DNA from: an uncultured Flavobacterium sp.
Lineage (GTDB): Bacteria; Bacteroidota; Bacteroidia; Flavobacteriales; Flavobacteriaceae
Length of the DNA: 9,407 nt
Direction: 5' to 3'
Assembly (NCBI RefSeq): GCF_937876455.1
Contig: NZ_CALFIG010000024.1
Coordinates: 1 to 9,407, forward strand
The notes beneath the pieces are model-generated. The model was given only the letters and a program-made list of their open reading frames with translations, was not told the origin of the DNA and made no database searches. Positions 1-6,238 of this stretch are shown here, piece after piece (position 1 is the stretch's first letter; each line of letters begins with the position of its first letter). The position numbers and the translations under genes were made by a program.

Positions 1-686
1 ACAGGACTAGGTGTTTCAATAATTTCTTCTGCTGAAACTTCATTTTCATCAAAAGATTTTAAAAACTCATCAAAGTATCGCGCTTCATATTCATCTGGAT
101 CATGCTCAAATAAAATTTGACTATAACGAGCTTTTGCAATTGGAAATGTTACACTATCATCAAGCCAACTATTATAGTTTTCCATATCTACAGCATTGTA
201 ATCTAATTTTTCTTTCGAGTTAAAATCTAAATCAAAATAATGCTCTAATGTATATTCCAACATTGTGTCGGTCATGTTTTTGACAGTTGATGCTAATTTT
301 TTTGAACTATATATTGCCTTTGGAGCCATTCTGCCATGAGAAATATCGCCACGTTTATTTCTTATTTCTGCTAATACATTTATAATCCCGGAAAACCTCA
401 ATACAAAATCTCCTTCAATATCTTCACAATTATTAGCTAATAATTTCATTGCTTCGCTGAACAGTTTTGGAATATTATCACTATCAATGTTTTCAGCTGT
501 TTTGGTATTGTCTAAGTTTACGATTATTGTTTTTGAAACTCCTTCTATTAACGCTTTACAACTTTCAATACAGATATCAGGATTTACTAATTCATTTTCT
601 TCAATGATTGTAATTATCTTGAAATACTCCCCAAAATGAGGATGTTTTTTAATATTGTTGCTTATGATATTTATAGTTTTTTCCAT
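1..686 (-). CDS. Abortive-infection C-terminal (Abi_C-like) family protein, 3' end missing
   Basis: This open frame starts at ATG 686-684 and has no stop through position 1, giving at least 228 residues. Its start overlaps the hsdS stop as TAATG, so translation is probably coupled. The key motif is RNKRGDISHGRM at residues 109-120, which resembles the R-N-x-x-G-D-x-H-G signature of the Abi_C family (abortive infection C-terminus). The residues before it are helical (DFVLRFSGIINVLAEI), as expected for that domain. The visible C-terminal part is acidic. Abi_C proteins are thought to act in phage defence, but their biochemical role is poorly defined and I do not assign one. Its place directly behind hsdM and hsdS suggests an accessory gene of the restriction-modification operon. 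The family call rests on one motif and its context. Confidence 0.62.
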   Translation of the reverse strand, partial: MEKTINIISNNIKKHPHFGEYFKIITIIEENELVNPDICIESCKALIEGVSKTIIVNLDNTKTAENIDSDNIPKLFSEAMKLLANNCEDIEGDFVLRFSGIINVLAEIRNKRGDISHGRMAPKAIYSSKKLASTVKNMTDTMLEYTLEHYFDLDFNSKEKLDYNAVDMENYNSWLDDSVTFPIAKARYSQILFEHDPDEYEARYFDEFLKSFDENEVSAEEIIETPSP

Positions 687-1903
687 TACACAAACATTTT
701 TTGAAGTAATGATTTTTTAAATTGTTTTATTATTCCAATCTCAGATAATTTATTGTTTATTACTCTGTCAATTTCCAATAAAAACAGACCTATTTTCTCT
801 TGTTCTTTAGTCACTGGGTAAGAAAAAACTAATGTTTTTAAATCTTTGTTATAAATATGTTTGACTGTAGTACCTGAAACAATTTTCATAATTGATTTTT
901 TATTAGAATTCAAAACATAACTTAAAAATATTGAGTTAACATTTATTGGTCTAATAATATTTATATCACCTCCCAAAGTAACATTGTCAATGATTATTGC
1001 AGATGCTTTTGCAAGCCCTTCAGGTGTAACATCTGAACTAGGCATTAGAATATCTCCTATTTTACTCAATATACCATTTTCTATATTAGTTTTTGAAACT
1101 ACTTCAAAAATTACTTCATTATATTTCGTAAAAAGCTCTCCATAATGTACACAATAATTTATTCCATTTTTATCTAAATCTGATTTTGAAAGAGATGAAC
1201 CTCTGTGTAAAGTAGCAATTTCATCAATACTTTTCTCTTCCCAATCTGGAAAATCATTTCCGTTATCGTCTTTAAACCTTATTTCTTGATTGAATATTTT
1301 TTTAGAAATTGCTTTTTTGTATTTTTCTAACAGCGCTTTTTCTTTTTCTAACAGTTGTATTTGTGTATCTATTTTAGCTATGAAATTTGCTATTTTTGTT
1401 TGTTCATTAGGTTTAGGGAGAATCAACGTCAAGTTTTTTAACTGGCTTGAATACAAATGAACAACAGAAATTCCTTGAGCTAGTTGCGCTATAGCATTTT
1501 TCTTTCTGTAATTAAGATAATAAGAAAGAAATACACCATCAACATCTGATTTTATTATGTTTAAATCCCCACCTAAAGCAATGCCATCTCTTAAAACACA
1601 AGAGGCGGTTGCAATGTCTATTTGTGTTTCTCCTGATGAAGGAATAATTACATCATTTGCTTCACTAAATACAAGTTCATTTGGATCAACATCTGTTCTT
1701 GATTTTACTTCTGAAATTGTTTCTGAATATTCCGTATAAAGTTCTCCGTATCTTATACATTCAATTTCTCCATCTTCTTTTATATCGGCTTTAGATATAC
1801 CTTTTCCTTTGCTAAATTTAGCTATTTTACCAAGCAATTTTGGTTTCCAATTTCCACTAAACTCAGGAAAACGTATTTGAGGAATTAGATTTTCAGTTGC
1901 CAT
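686..1903 (-). CDS. hsdS: Type I restriction-modification specificity subunit HsdS
   Basis: HsdS gives a type I restriction-modification complex its DNA sequence specificity. The 405 residues follow the classic plan: target-recognition domain 1 (about 20-165), a helical spacer rich in Lys, Glu and Leu (about 166-205, containing QTKIANFIAKIDTQIQLLEK), domain 2 (about 220-365) and a second helical region (366-405). The two recognition domains are clearly related to each other: residues 36-60 align with 238-262, sharing the core RYGELYTEY / HYGELFTKY, and both contain IPSS/MPSS followed by LGGD(L/I)NII. Length is normal and the protein looks complete. The ATG lies three bases after the hsdM stop, and the stop overlaps the start of the next gene, so hsdM, hsdS and that gene form one operon. 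Confidence in function is high; the actual target sequence cannot be read from the protein. Confidence 0.96.
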   Translation of the reverse strand: MATENLIPQIRFPEFSGNWKPKLLGKIAKFSKGKGISKADIKEDGEIECIRYGELYTEYSETISEVKSRTDVDPNELVFSEANDVIIPSSGETQIDIATASCVLRDGIALGGDLNIIKSDVDGVFLSYYLNYRKKNAIAQLAQGISVVHLYSSQLKNLTLILPKPNEQTKIANFIAKIDTQIQLLEKEKALLEKYKKAISKKIFNQEIRFKDDNGNDFPDWEEKSIDEIATLHRGSSLSKSDLDKNGINYCVHYGELFTKYNEVIFEVVSKTNIENGILSKIGDILMPSSDVTPEGLAKASAIIIDNVTLGGDINIIRPINVNSIFLSYVLNSNKKSIMKIVSGTTVKHIYNKDLKTLVFSYPVTKEQEKIGLFLLEIDRVINNKLSEIGIIKQFKKSLLQKMFV

Positions 1904-1906
1904 ACA

Positions 1907-3475
1907 TTAAAAAGGTGTTGGAATATTTAATTGTTGGCAATAATCTGCAATTTCTGCATAAACGGCAGTTAGATCATCTCGGGTTTGTTTTATAGCTGCT
2001 GTTACTTCTTCAAGATTAATATCTTCTTCTTCCACAAAACGGTCTACATATCGTGGAATGTTTAAGTTATAATCATTCTCGGCTATTTCGGCTAAAGTTG
2101 CAATATGACTGTATCGTTCTTCCTCAACTCGGTTTCTATACGCATTTACAATACGGTCAACATCTTTGTCTTCTAAAACATTTTGATTGCCTTCTTTTTT
2201 GAAGTTTTCTTCACCGCTGGCATCAATAAAAATCACATTATCATCGGCTTGACGGCATTTCTTGAGCACTAAAATACATGTTGGTATTGATGTGCCATAG
2301 AAGATATTGGCTGGTAAACCAATAACAGCATCTAACACATTAAGTTCATTTATCAAGTACTTTCTAATGTCACCTTCTGCAGCACCACGAAATAAAACAC
2401 CATGTGGGAAAATACTTGCCATTATTCCATTATCTGCCAATTGATATAACATATGTTGCAAGAATGCATAATCTGCTTTGGTTCTTGGAGCAATTCTACC
2501 ATATTGGCTAAAACGCTCGTCTGTGCTATTTAATGGATTGGCATCGCTCTTCCAATGTGCCGAAAATGGAGGATTAGCAACTATCGCCTCAAATCTTTTA
2601 TCAAGGTGTTGCGGATGCTCTAAAGTATCTTCTTGTCGAATGTCAAAATCTTGAAAATGAACGTTATGTAATAACATATTCATTCGTGCTAAATTGAACG
2701 TTGTACGGTTTAATTCTTGGCCGTAAAACTCACTAACTTCTGCTTCTTTTGTTATTCGCAATAATAGTGATCCCGAACCACATGTTGGGTCATAGGCTGA
2801 TTTTATTTTTGTTTTTCCTGTTGTAACAATTTTCGAAAGTACCTTTGAAACTTGTTGAGGCGTGTAAAATTCACCTGCTGATTTTCCTGCACCTGCAGCA
2901 AAACGAGCAATAAGGTATTCATAAGCATCACCTAAAACATCAGCATCAATTTCGTCTAATTTGAAATCAATTTTATCTAAATAATTTAATATTTGAACAA
3001 TTATTTCGTTTCTAGCGTTAACAGTTCGACCAATTTTATTTGAATTTAAGTCTAAATCTTCAAAAAGCGCATTAAAATCATCTTCGGATTCTGTTCCCAT
3101 TGTACTCATTTCGATATGATTAAGTACAGACTGTAAATCTTCTAGGATGTAATTACTTTCGGTTTCAGTATTTGCATTTCCTTTTGCAGTAATTACAGAA
3201 AATAATTGTGAAGGTTCAAGAAAATAACCAAGCTTTAAAAGTGATTCTTCTTTTATAGCAGTTAAAGTTTCTACATCTTTTACATTTGTGTATTCTGTAA
3301 CTTCTTCACCAACTAAAAGCTCATTTGCATATAGATTTTGCTTTTCAGAAAGGTATTTGAAAAAGATAAAACCTAAAATGTAATCTCGATAATCATCAGG
3401 ACTGATTTTATTCCTCAAAAGGTTTGCAATACCCCAAAGTTGTGCTTCTAATAGTCTTTTTTGTTCTTCTGACAT
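1907..3475 (-). CDS. hsdM: Type I restriction-modification DNA methyltransferase subunit HsdM
   Basis: HsdM is the adenine-N6 methyltransferase of a type I system; with HsdS it forms the modification enzyme, and HsdR is needed for cleavage. The 522 residues show the family's helical N-terminal domain (about 8-140), GEFYTP at 201-206, the S-adenosylmethionine-binding motif YDPTCGSGSLLL at 228-239 and the catalytic motif NPPF at 301-304, followed by the conserved HGVLFRG-type segment and a C-terminal helical region that contacts HsdS. No key residue is missing and the length fits the family. It starts at ATG 3475-3473 and ends three bases before hsdS. The 83-bp gap to hipA holds its own promoter candidate and a stem-loop just ahead of the start codon, so the operon is probably controlled separately from hipBA. 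Confidence 0.97.
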   Translation of the reverse strand: MSEEQKRLLEAQLWGIANLLRNKISPDDYRDYILGFIFFKYLSEKQNLYANELLVGEEVTEYTNVKDVETLTAIKEESLLKLGYFLEPSQLFSVITAKGNANTETESNYILEDLQSVLNHIEMSTMGTESEDDFNALFEDLDLNSNKIGRTVNARNEIIVQILNYLDKIDFKLDEIDADVLGDAYEYLIARFAAGAGKSAGEFYTPQQVSKVLSKIVTTGKTKIKSAYDPTCGSGSLLLRITKEAEVSEFYGQELNRTTFNLARMNMLLHNVHFQDFDIRQEDTLEHPQHLDKRFEAIVANPPFSAHWKSDANPLNSTDERFSQYGRIAPRTKADYAFLQHMLYQLADNGIMASIFPHGVLFRGAAEGDIRKYLINELNVLDAVIGLPANIFYGTSIPTCILVLKKCRQADDNVIFIDASGEENFKKEGNQNVLEDKDVDRIVNAYRNRVEEERYSHIATLAEIAENDYNLNIPRYVDRFVEEEDINLEEVTAAIKQTRDDLTAVYAEIADYCQQLNIPTPF

Positions 3476-3486
3476 ATGTTTTTATT

Positions 3487-3515
3487 TATAAAATATTGGT
3501 TATCAATATTTTATA
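3487..3515. promoter_or_regulatory. 12-bp perfect inverted repeat in the hsdM leader
   Basis: The arms 3487-3498 and 3504-3515 are exact reverse complements (TATAAAATATTG and CAATATTTTATA) around a 5-base loop. The structure ends 11 bases before the hsdM ATG. No T-run follows it on the minus strand, so it is a poor terminator for hipA. It could be an operator or an RNA hairpin that limits access to the hsdM start. The role is inferred. Confidence 0.55.
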
Positions 3516-3537
3516 TTATTAGTTGGTTAGTTTGTAG

Positions 3538-3570
3538 CAAATATAATTCAAAATGTGCTTAAATTTGAAA
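3538..3570 (-). promoter_or_regulatory. Candidate Bacteroidetes-type promoter for hsdM-hsdS
   Basis: On the minus strand, TATATTTG (3545-3538) fits the TAnnTTTG -7 consensus exactly. TTTC at 3570-3567, one base off TTTG, lies 21 bases upstream within the range reported for flavobacterial promoters. The -33 element is inside the hipA 3' end. Transcription would start near 3531 and give a leader of about 55 bases containing the inverted repeat. Confidence 0.42.
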
Positions 3571-4806
3571 CGCTTTCCCCATTATTTCCTGTTCACTTCT
3601 TGCAATTCCAATCTCTTTTGCTATTTTTTTCCATTGGCTTACACTTTCTAGTACTTCGTGGATTATAGCTTCCATTTGTTTGTTGTCTAATCTAAAATAT
3701 TCACCAACTGTCTTAGCTAGTTCAAAATCTAAGGCATTATTATCCATATCGATGTTTAATGCTAAACCGTCTTTGTCTATTGATGGGTTGAGGTCGTAGG
3801 CAGGAGATAAAATCCAACCATCTTTGGTGAGAATGAAACCATGGTTTCGCAAATGGTCGTCTGTGTTGGATATAGCGATATTAAATACTATTCTTCTCCA
3901 CAATTGGTGTAGGTTTTCTTCAATGTTTGCGCCATAATTACTAATGAATTCTGCTAAATCTAAATAACTAGCTGGATTGTCACGAATGGTATCTTCGTTG
4001 TTTGCAGTCATTGTCATTGCAGATGCAAAGTGAATTCTTTCTCCGTTTTCACGGTCAAAGCGTTTGGTAAAAAATGTATTGTAATTGCCTGAAATTTTAT
4101 CCATTTTACATGGTGTCATATTGATCCCTGCGTTAGTTGCCAAAGTGTAAGCAAGGAATTCCCATGCTGCTTTGTCGATAGTATCGTTTTTTGAAGGGAA
4201 TTTAGCAATCCAAAGTTCTTTATTTTCGTCTAATATGTTGGCTTTAGGTCTTGCTCCACCCAATGAAGAACCTGGAGCCATTAAAATTGCCAACCATTTT
4301 TTTACTTCATTATTATTTTCGTCATTTTCAAAACTATTGGCTGCATGTTGTAATTCGCGAATTGACGACCATGGAGGAGTAGGAGCTTCGTTATTATTGT
4401 CTAGGAAAGGTCCATCAAGTTCTGTTTTGAATCGTAAAGCTCCCATGCGACTTTCATCGTACACGCCTAGTAAATAGTCTATATCATATAAAGTTGGCGT
4501 TTTTTCATTTTTCGCTTTGGCTTGTTGTGCAGCTCTTCTTTTCATTAAAGTACGTCCCCAAGTATCGGGCATGCTGTCTAAGAATACTCCAAAATTTTCT
4601 TTGTTGTTTGGGAATTGAGTCCCTTTGTATAATTGAATATCTGGATCTAACAGGAATTTTTGTTCGCTCTTTAACCAATCGTCACTATACTCAAAGCTAA
4701 AAGCTTTTTTTGCTTTTGCAAAGTGCGCTGAGAGTGTACCAATTATTTTAGGTTCTGGCATTCCTTTCCAATGAGCGTAAACGTATATATCGATTTTTGT
4801 GGACAT
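3559..4806 (-). CDS. hipA: HipA-family serine/threonine kinase toxin
   Basis: HipA toxins are cytoplasmic protein kinases that block growth; the E. coli enzyme phosphorylates glutamyl-tRNA synthetase, but the target of this protein is not known. The 415 residues include an N-terminal subdomain (about 5-130, with SMPDTWGRTLMKRR), the glycine-rich loop GSSLGGARPKAN at 179-190, where HipA proteins autophosphorylate on a serine, a candidate ATP-binding lysine at K202 (IAKFPS), the catalytic loop NTDDHLRNHGF at 314-324 (D316 and N321 match D309 and N314 of E. coli HipA), and SPAYDLNPS at 334-342 with the metal-binding aspartate D338. All catalytic residues are present, so it should be active. It follows hipB on the same strand but is separated from it by 114 bp of repeat-like sequence, whereas hipB and hipA usually abut or overlap. 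Confidence 0.94.
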   Translation of the reverse strand: MSTKIDIYVYAHWKGMPEPKIIGTLSAHFAKAKKAFSFEYSDDWLKSEQKFLLDPDIQLYKGTQFPNNKENFGVFLDSMPDTWGRTLMKRRAAQQAKAKNEKTPTLYDIDYLLGVYDESRMGALRFKTELDGPFLDNNNEAPTPPWSSIRELQHAANSFENDENNNEVKKWLAILMAPGSSLGGARPKANILDENKELWIAKFPSKNDTIDKAAWEFLAYTLATNAGINMTPCKMDKISGNYNTFFTKRFDRENGERIHFASAMTMTANNEDTIRDNPASYLDLAEFISNYGANIEENLHQLWRRIVFNIAISNTDDHLRNHGFILTKDGWILSPAYDLNPSIDKDGLALNIDMDNNALDFELAKTVGEYFRLDNKQMEAIIHEVLESVSQWKKIAKEIGIARSEQEIMGKAFQI

Positions 4807-4807
4807 T

Positions 4808-4831
4808 TTAGATTGTTAGATTGTTAGACTT
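4808..4831. repeat. Three tandem 8-bp units (TTAGATTG) next to the hipA start
   Basis: TTAGATTG occurs at 4808-4815 and 4816-4823, with a degenerate third copy TTAGACTT at 4824-4831. The array lies directly upstream of the hipA ATG, so on the coding strand the leader reads as repeated CAATCTAA. It could vary in copy number by slippage and affect hipA translation; that is inference. Confidence 0.6.
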
Positions 4832-4848
4832 TTGGATGGTTGGATTTT

Positions 4849-4902
4849 TCTCGATACAATTTTCGCTCCATTGCATTGCGCAAAAATCACTCGAACTGAC
4901 GT
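4849..4902. repeat. Dispersed intergenic repeat, copy 1 (hipB-hipA spacer)
   Basis: The element begins with TCTCGATACA (4849-4858) and ends with CACTCGAACTGACGT (4888-4902). The same two ends occur in the same order at 6179-6238 around a different core. The core here can form an imperfect hairpin (ATTTTCGC near 4859-4866 against GCAAAAAT near 4880-4887). I recall repeats of this form as common between genes in Flavobacterium. Confidence 0.72.
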
Positions 4903-4920
4903 ATCAATTATATTTTATAG

Positions 4921-5211
4921 TTATTTTAGAAGTTCAAGGTCTTGTAATTTTCTTCCTAATTCATCATCTGCAGCTAGTTTTAGAAAATCATCTTGAAGAC
5001 CTAGTACTCTTAATACATTAAAATAAGCACCAATTGCTACACTTGGATTTCCTTTTTCTATTTGATATAATGTAGTTCTAACAATATCTGCTCTTTCAGC
5101 TACTTGTATGGCTGTTAACTTCCGTCTTTTTCTAGCTAACTTTATATTTTCTCCCATCTGTTCTAATAGTATTAGATGCTTAGGAAATAGGGTTTGTTTT
5201 TTTCTACTCAT
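4921..5211 (-). CDS. hipB: HipB-like XRE-family antitoxin and repressor
   Basis: The 96-residue protein has a Cro/C1-type (XRE) helix-turn-helix from about residue 18 to 72, with MGENIKLARKRRKLTAIQ, the recognition region ADIVRTTLYQIEKGNPS, and VLGLQDDFLKLA, followed by a short charged tail. HipB proteins bind HipA to inactivate it and repress their own operon. I chose ATG 5211-5209. The open frame reaches TTG at 5238, but that codon lies inside the -7 promoter box, so it would not be in the transcript; ATG 5226 is a second possibility. hipA follows on the same strand 114 bp away. A promoter and an 11-bp inverted repeat lie directly upstream, which fits autorepression. Confidence 0.88.
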   Translation of the reverse strand: MSRKKQTLFPKHLILLEQMGENIKLARKRRKLTAIQVAERADIVRTTLYQIEKGNPSVAIGAYFNVLRVLGLQDDFLKLAADDELGRKLQDLELLK

Positions 5212-5229
5212 TTTGCTAATGTACATTAC

Positions 5230-5258
5230 TATGAACAAAATTAGTTTTTTTGTTCATA
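5230..5258. promoter_or_regulatory. hipB: Candidate HipB operator: 11-bp inverted repeat
   Basis: TATGAACAAAA (5230-5240) and TTTTGTTCATA (5248-5258) are exact reverse complements separated by 7 bases. The repeat covers the -7 element of the hipB promoter. Its geometry (two arms with a short spacer over the promoter) resembles known HipB operators, although the half-site sequence differs from the E. coli one. Binding by this HipB is inferred. Confidence 0.6.
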
Positions 5259-5266
5259 ATAACAAA
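5236..5266 (-). promoter_or_regulatory. hipB-hipA promoter, Bacteroidetes type
   Basis: Read on the minus strand, TTTG (5266-5263), 19 bases, then TAATTTTG (5243-5236) match both elements of the flavobacterial -33/-7 consensus with no mismatch. Transcription should begin near 5229, leaving a leader of about 18 bases before ATG 5211. Confidence 0.68.
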
Positions 5267-5345
5267 CATTTTTAGCTTTATTTTTTTATATACTATTACC
5301 ATCTATTTTATTTACAATTTCTTTATCTATAGTTTTATTTGTTTT

Positions 5346-5480
5346 TTTGTCCCAATTATTTACCATATTTGGGACAAAGTCTGTGCTATTTCATTTGCGA
5401 TTTACTACAGATTGTGTAGTGTTTTTCAAATGAAATATTTGTTAAGTTTTGGCAGTAAATTGAATTTATTGCCGAAACTT
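5346..5480. other. Non-coding spacer with three successive stem-loops
   Basis: The AT-rich spacer 5267-5478 contains no gene I accept. It holds three hairpins in a row. Hairpin 1 has exact arms TTTGTCCCAA (5346-5355) and TTGGGACAAA (5369-5378). Hairpin 2 has exact 11-bp outer arms TATTTCATTTG (5387-5397) and CAAATGAAATA (5427-5437), with an inner stem ACTACA/TGTAGT (5404-5409, 5415-5420) and a 5-base loop. Hairpin 3 pairs 5444-5459 with 5465-5480 around a 5-base loop: 14 Watson-Crick pairs plus two G-U pairs if read as plus-strand RNA. Hairpin 3 runs into the stop codon of the gene ending at 5479. None is followed by a clear T-run, so they are not standard terminators. A structured RNA, a cis-acting origin or a recombination site are all possible. 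Confidence 0.5.
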
Positions 5481-6099
5481 AATTGTTCATTTCAATATAG
5501 ATATATGATTTTAAATTGTATAGCTCAATTTGGTTTTCATTATCTCCTTCCCATTGTTCAATTTCAATAAAGGCTATATCATTTGCAAATGATTTTTCAC
5601 CAATTAGGTGTTCAATATGAACGTAAACTGCTTCTCGAAGTCTTGGGTTGTCTTTGTGGACGATGTAGTTTTTGAGTAATACTTTTATTCCTAAATCGGT
5701 TGGTTTGTTTGGGTTTTCTAATGGGATGAAATACATTTCACTTATTCGTAAAGTGATGCCGTAATACTCTAGTGGTTTGTCGGTGCCTTTTTCGTATTTA
5801 GTTAGGTTGGTTTTGGGTTGGAGGAATGCGGTTATTTTCCAACGTTCTACAACTGGTGCATGATGGACTAGTAGTTCTACTTCTTTGAAGAGATAGGGAT
5901 TTCCGTTTGCGGTAATGATTAATTCGCCGCCTTTAGTTTTGTTTTTGATGATGAGGTCTAGGTTACTGTTGTATTGATGTAGTATTTCGATTAGTTTATC
6001 GAAATGGGTTTTTAGTTCTTCTTTTGGTATTTCGTTTAGGAGTAGGAAAACGAAGTTGTTTTGTTTGAAATGGTTCCAAAAGTTGGTTATTGTTTTCAT
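5479..6099 (-). CDS. Hypothetical protein, 206 residues, function unknown
   Basis: I do not recognise a named family, though the sequence resembles uncharacterised Bacteroidetes proteins of similar size that I recall only vaguely. The product is soluble, with no signal peptide or membrane segment. It has a helical N-terminus (FWNHFKQNNFVFLLLNEIPKEEL), an ELIITANGN strand-turn at 59-67, LVHHAPVVERWKITAF at 77-92, and EKSFANDIAFIEIEQWEG at 168-185. I chose ATG 6099-6097: the frame continues upstream to ATG 6189, but that stretch overlaps a dispersed repeat and a direct repeat (6118-6151, 6178-6238) and encodes a low-quality peptide, so it is probably not translated. The gene sits 138 bp after the ATPase gene. 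Any functional link to it is unproven. Confidence 0.78.
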   Translation of the reverse strand: MKTITNFWNHFKQNNFVFLLLNEIPKEELKTHFDKLIEILHQYNSNLDLIIKNKTKGGELIITANGNPYLFKEVELLVHHAPVVERWKITAFLQPKTNLTKYEKGTDKPLEYYGITLRISEMYFIPLENPNKPTDLGIKVLLKNYIVHKDNPRLREAVYVHIEHLIGEKSFANDIAFIEIEQWEGDNENQIELYNLKSYIYIEMNN

Positions 6100-6117
6100 G
6101 ATCTTTCTTGTTATTGG

Positions 6118-6151
6118 AACGCGGATGAAACAGATGCTTCGCAACGCGGAT
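6118..6151. repeat. Direct repeat AACGCGGAT, two copies
   Basis: AACGCGGAT is found at 6118-6126 and 6143-6151, 25 bases apart, with a further CGGATTT at 6157-6163. This is repeat-like intergenic sequence upstream of the 206-residue gene and supports the later start chosen for it. Confidence 0.55.
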
Positions 6152-6177
6152 TTATACGGATTTTTATCTTTTAAAGG

Positions 6178-6238
6178 TTCTCGATACATTCTAATAAAAT
6201 AGCTAGTCGCAATTTTATTAGAACACTCGAACTGACGT
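6178..6238. repeat. Dispersed intergenic repeat, copy 2, with 12-bp perfect hairpin core
   Basis: The ends TCTCGATACA (6179-6188) and CACTCGAACTGACGT (6224-6238) match those of the copy at 4849-4902. The core differs and forms a perfect 12-bp stem: TTCTAATAAAAT (6189-6200) against ATTTTATTAGAA (6212-6223) with an 11-base loop. The repeat touches the stop codon of the ATPase gene (6238-6240) and may act as its transcript end, although there is no T-run. Confidence 0.75.

Noticed and set aside
1557..1739. Plus-strand open frame inside hsdS
   Set aside because: It is antisense to the first recognition domain and without features of its own.
4172..4700. Two plus-strand open frames inside hipA
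   Set aside because: They lie antisense within a gene with complete catalytic motifs and show no domain or plausible start context.
5444..5480. Hairpin as an intrinsic terminator of the 206-residue gene
   Set aside because: On the minus strand the stem has two mismatches and no T-run follows; the pairing is better on the plus strand.
5250..5570. Plus-strand open frame of 106 codons rich in Phe, Ile and Tyr
   Set aside because: It overlaps the hipB promoter, the stem-loop region and the end of the 206-residue gene. Its composition is that of translated AT-rich spacer, with no motif.
6100..6189. N-terminal 30-codon extension of the 206-residue protein
   Set aside because: It is made of direct-repeat and dispersed-repeat sequence, and a good ATG with normal context is at 6099.
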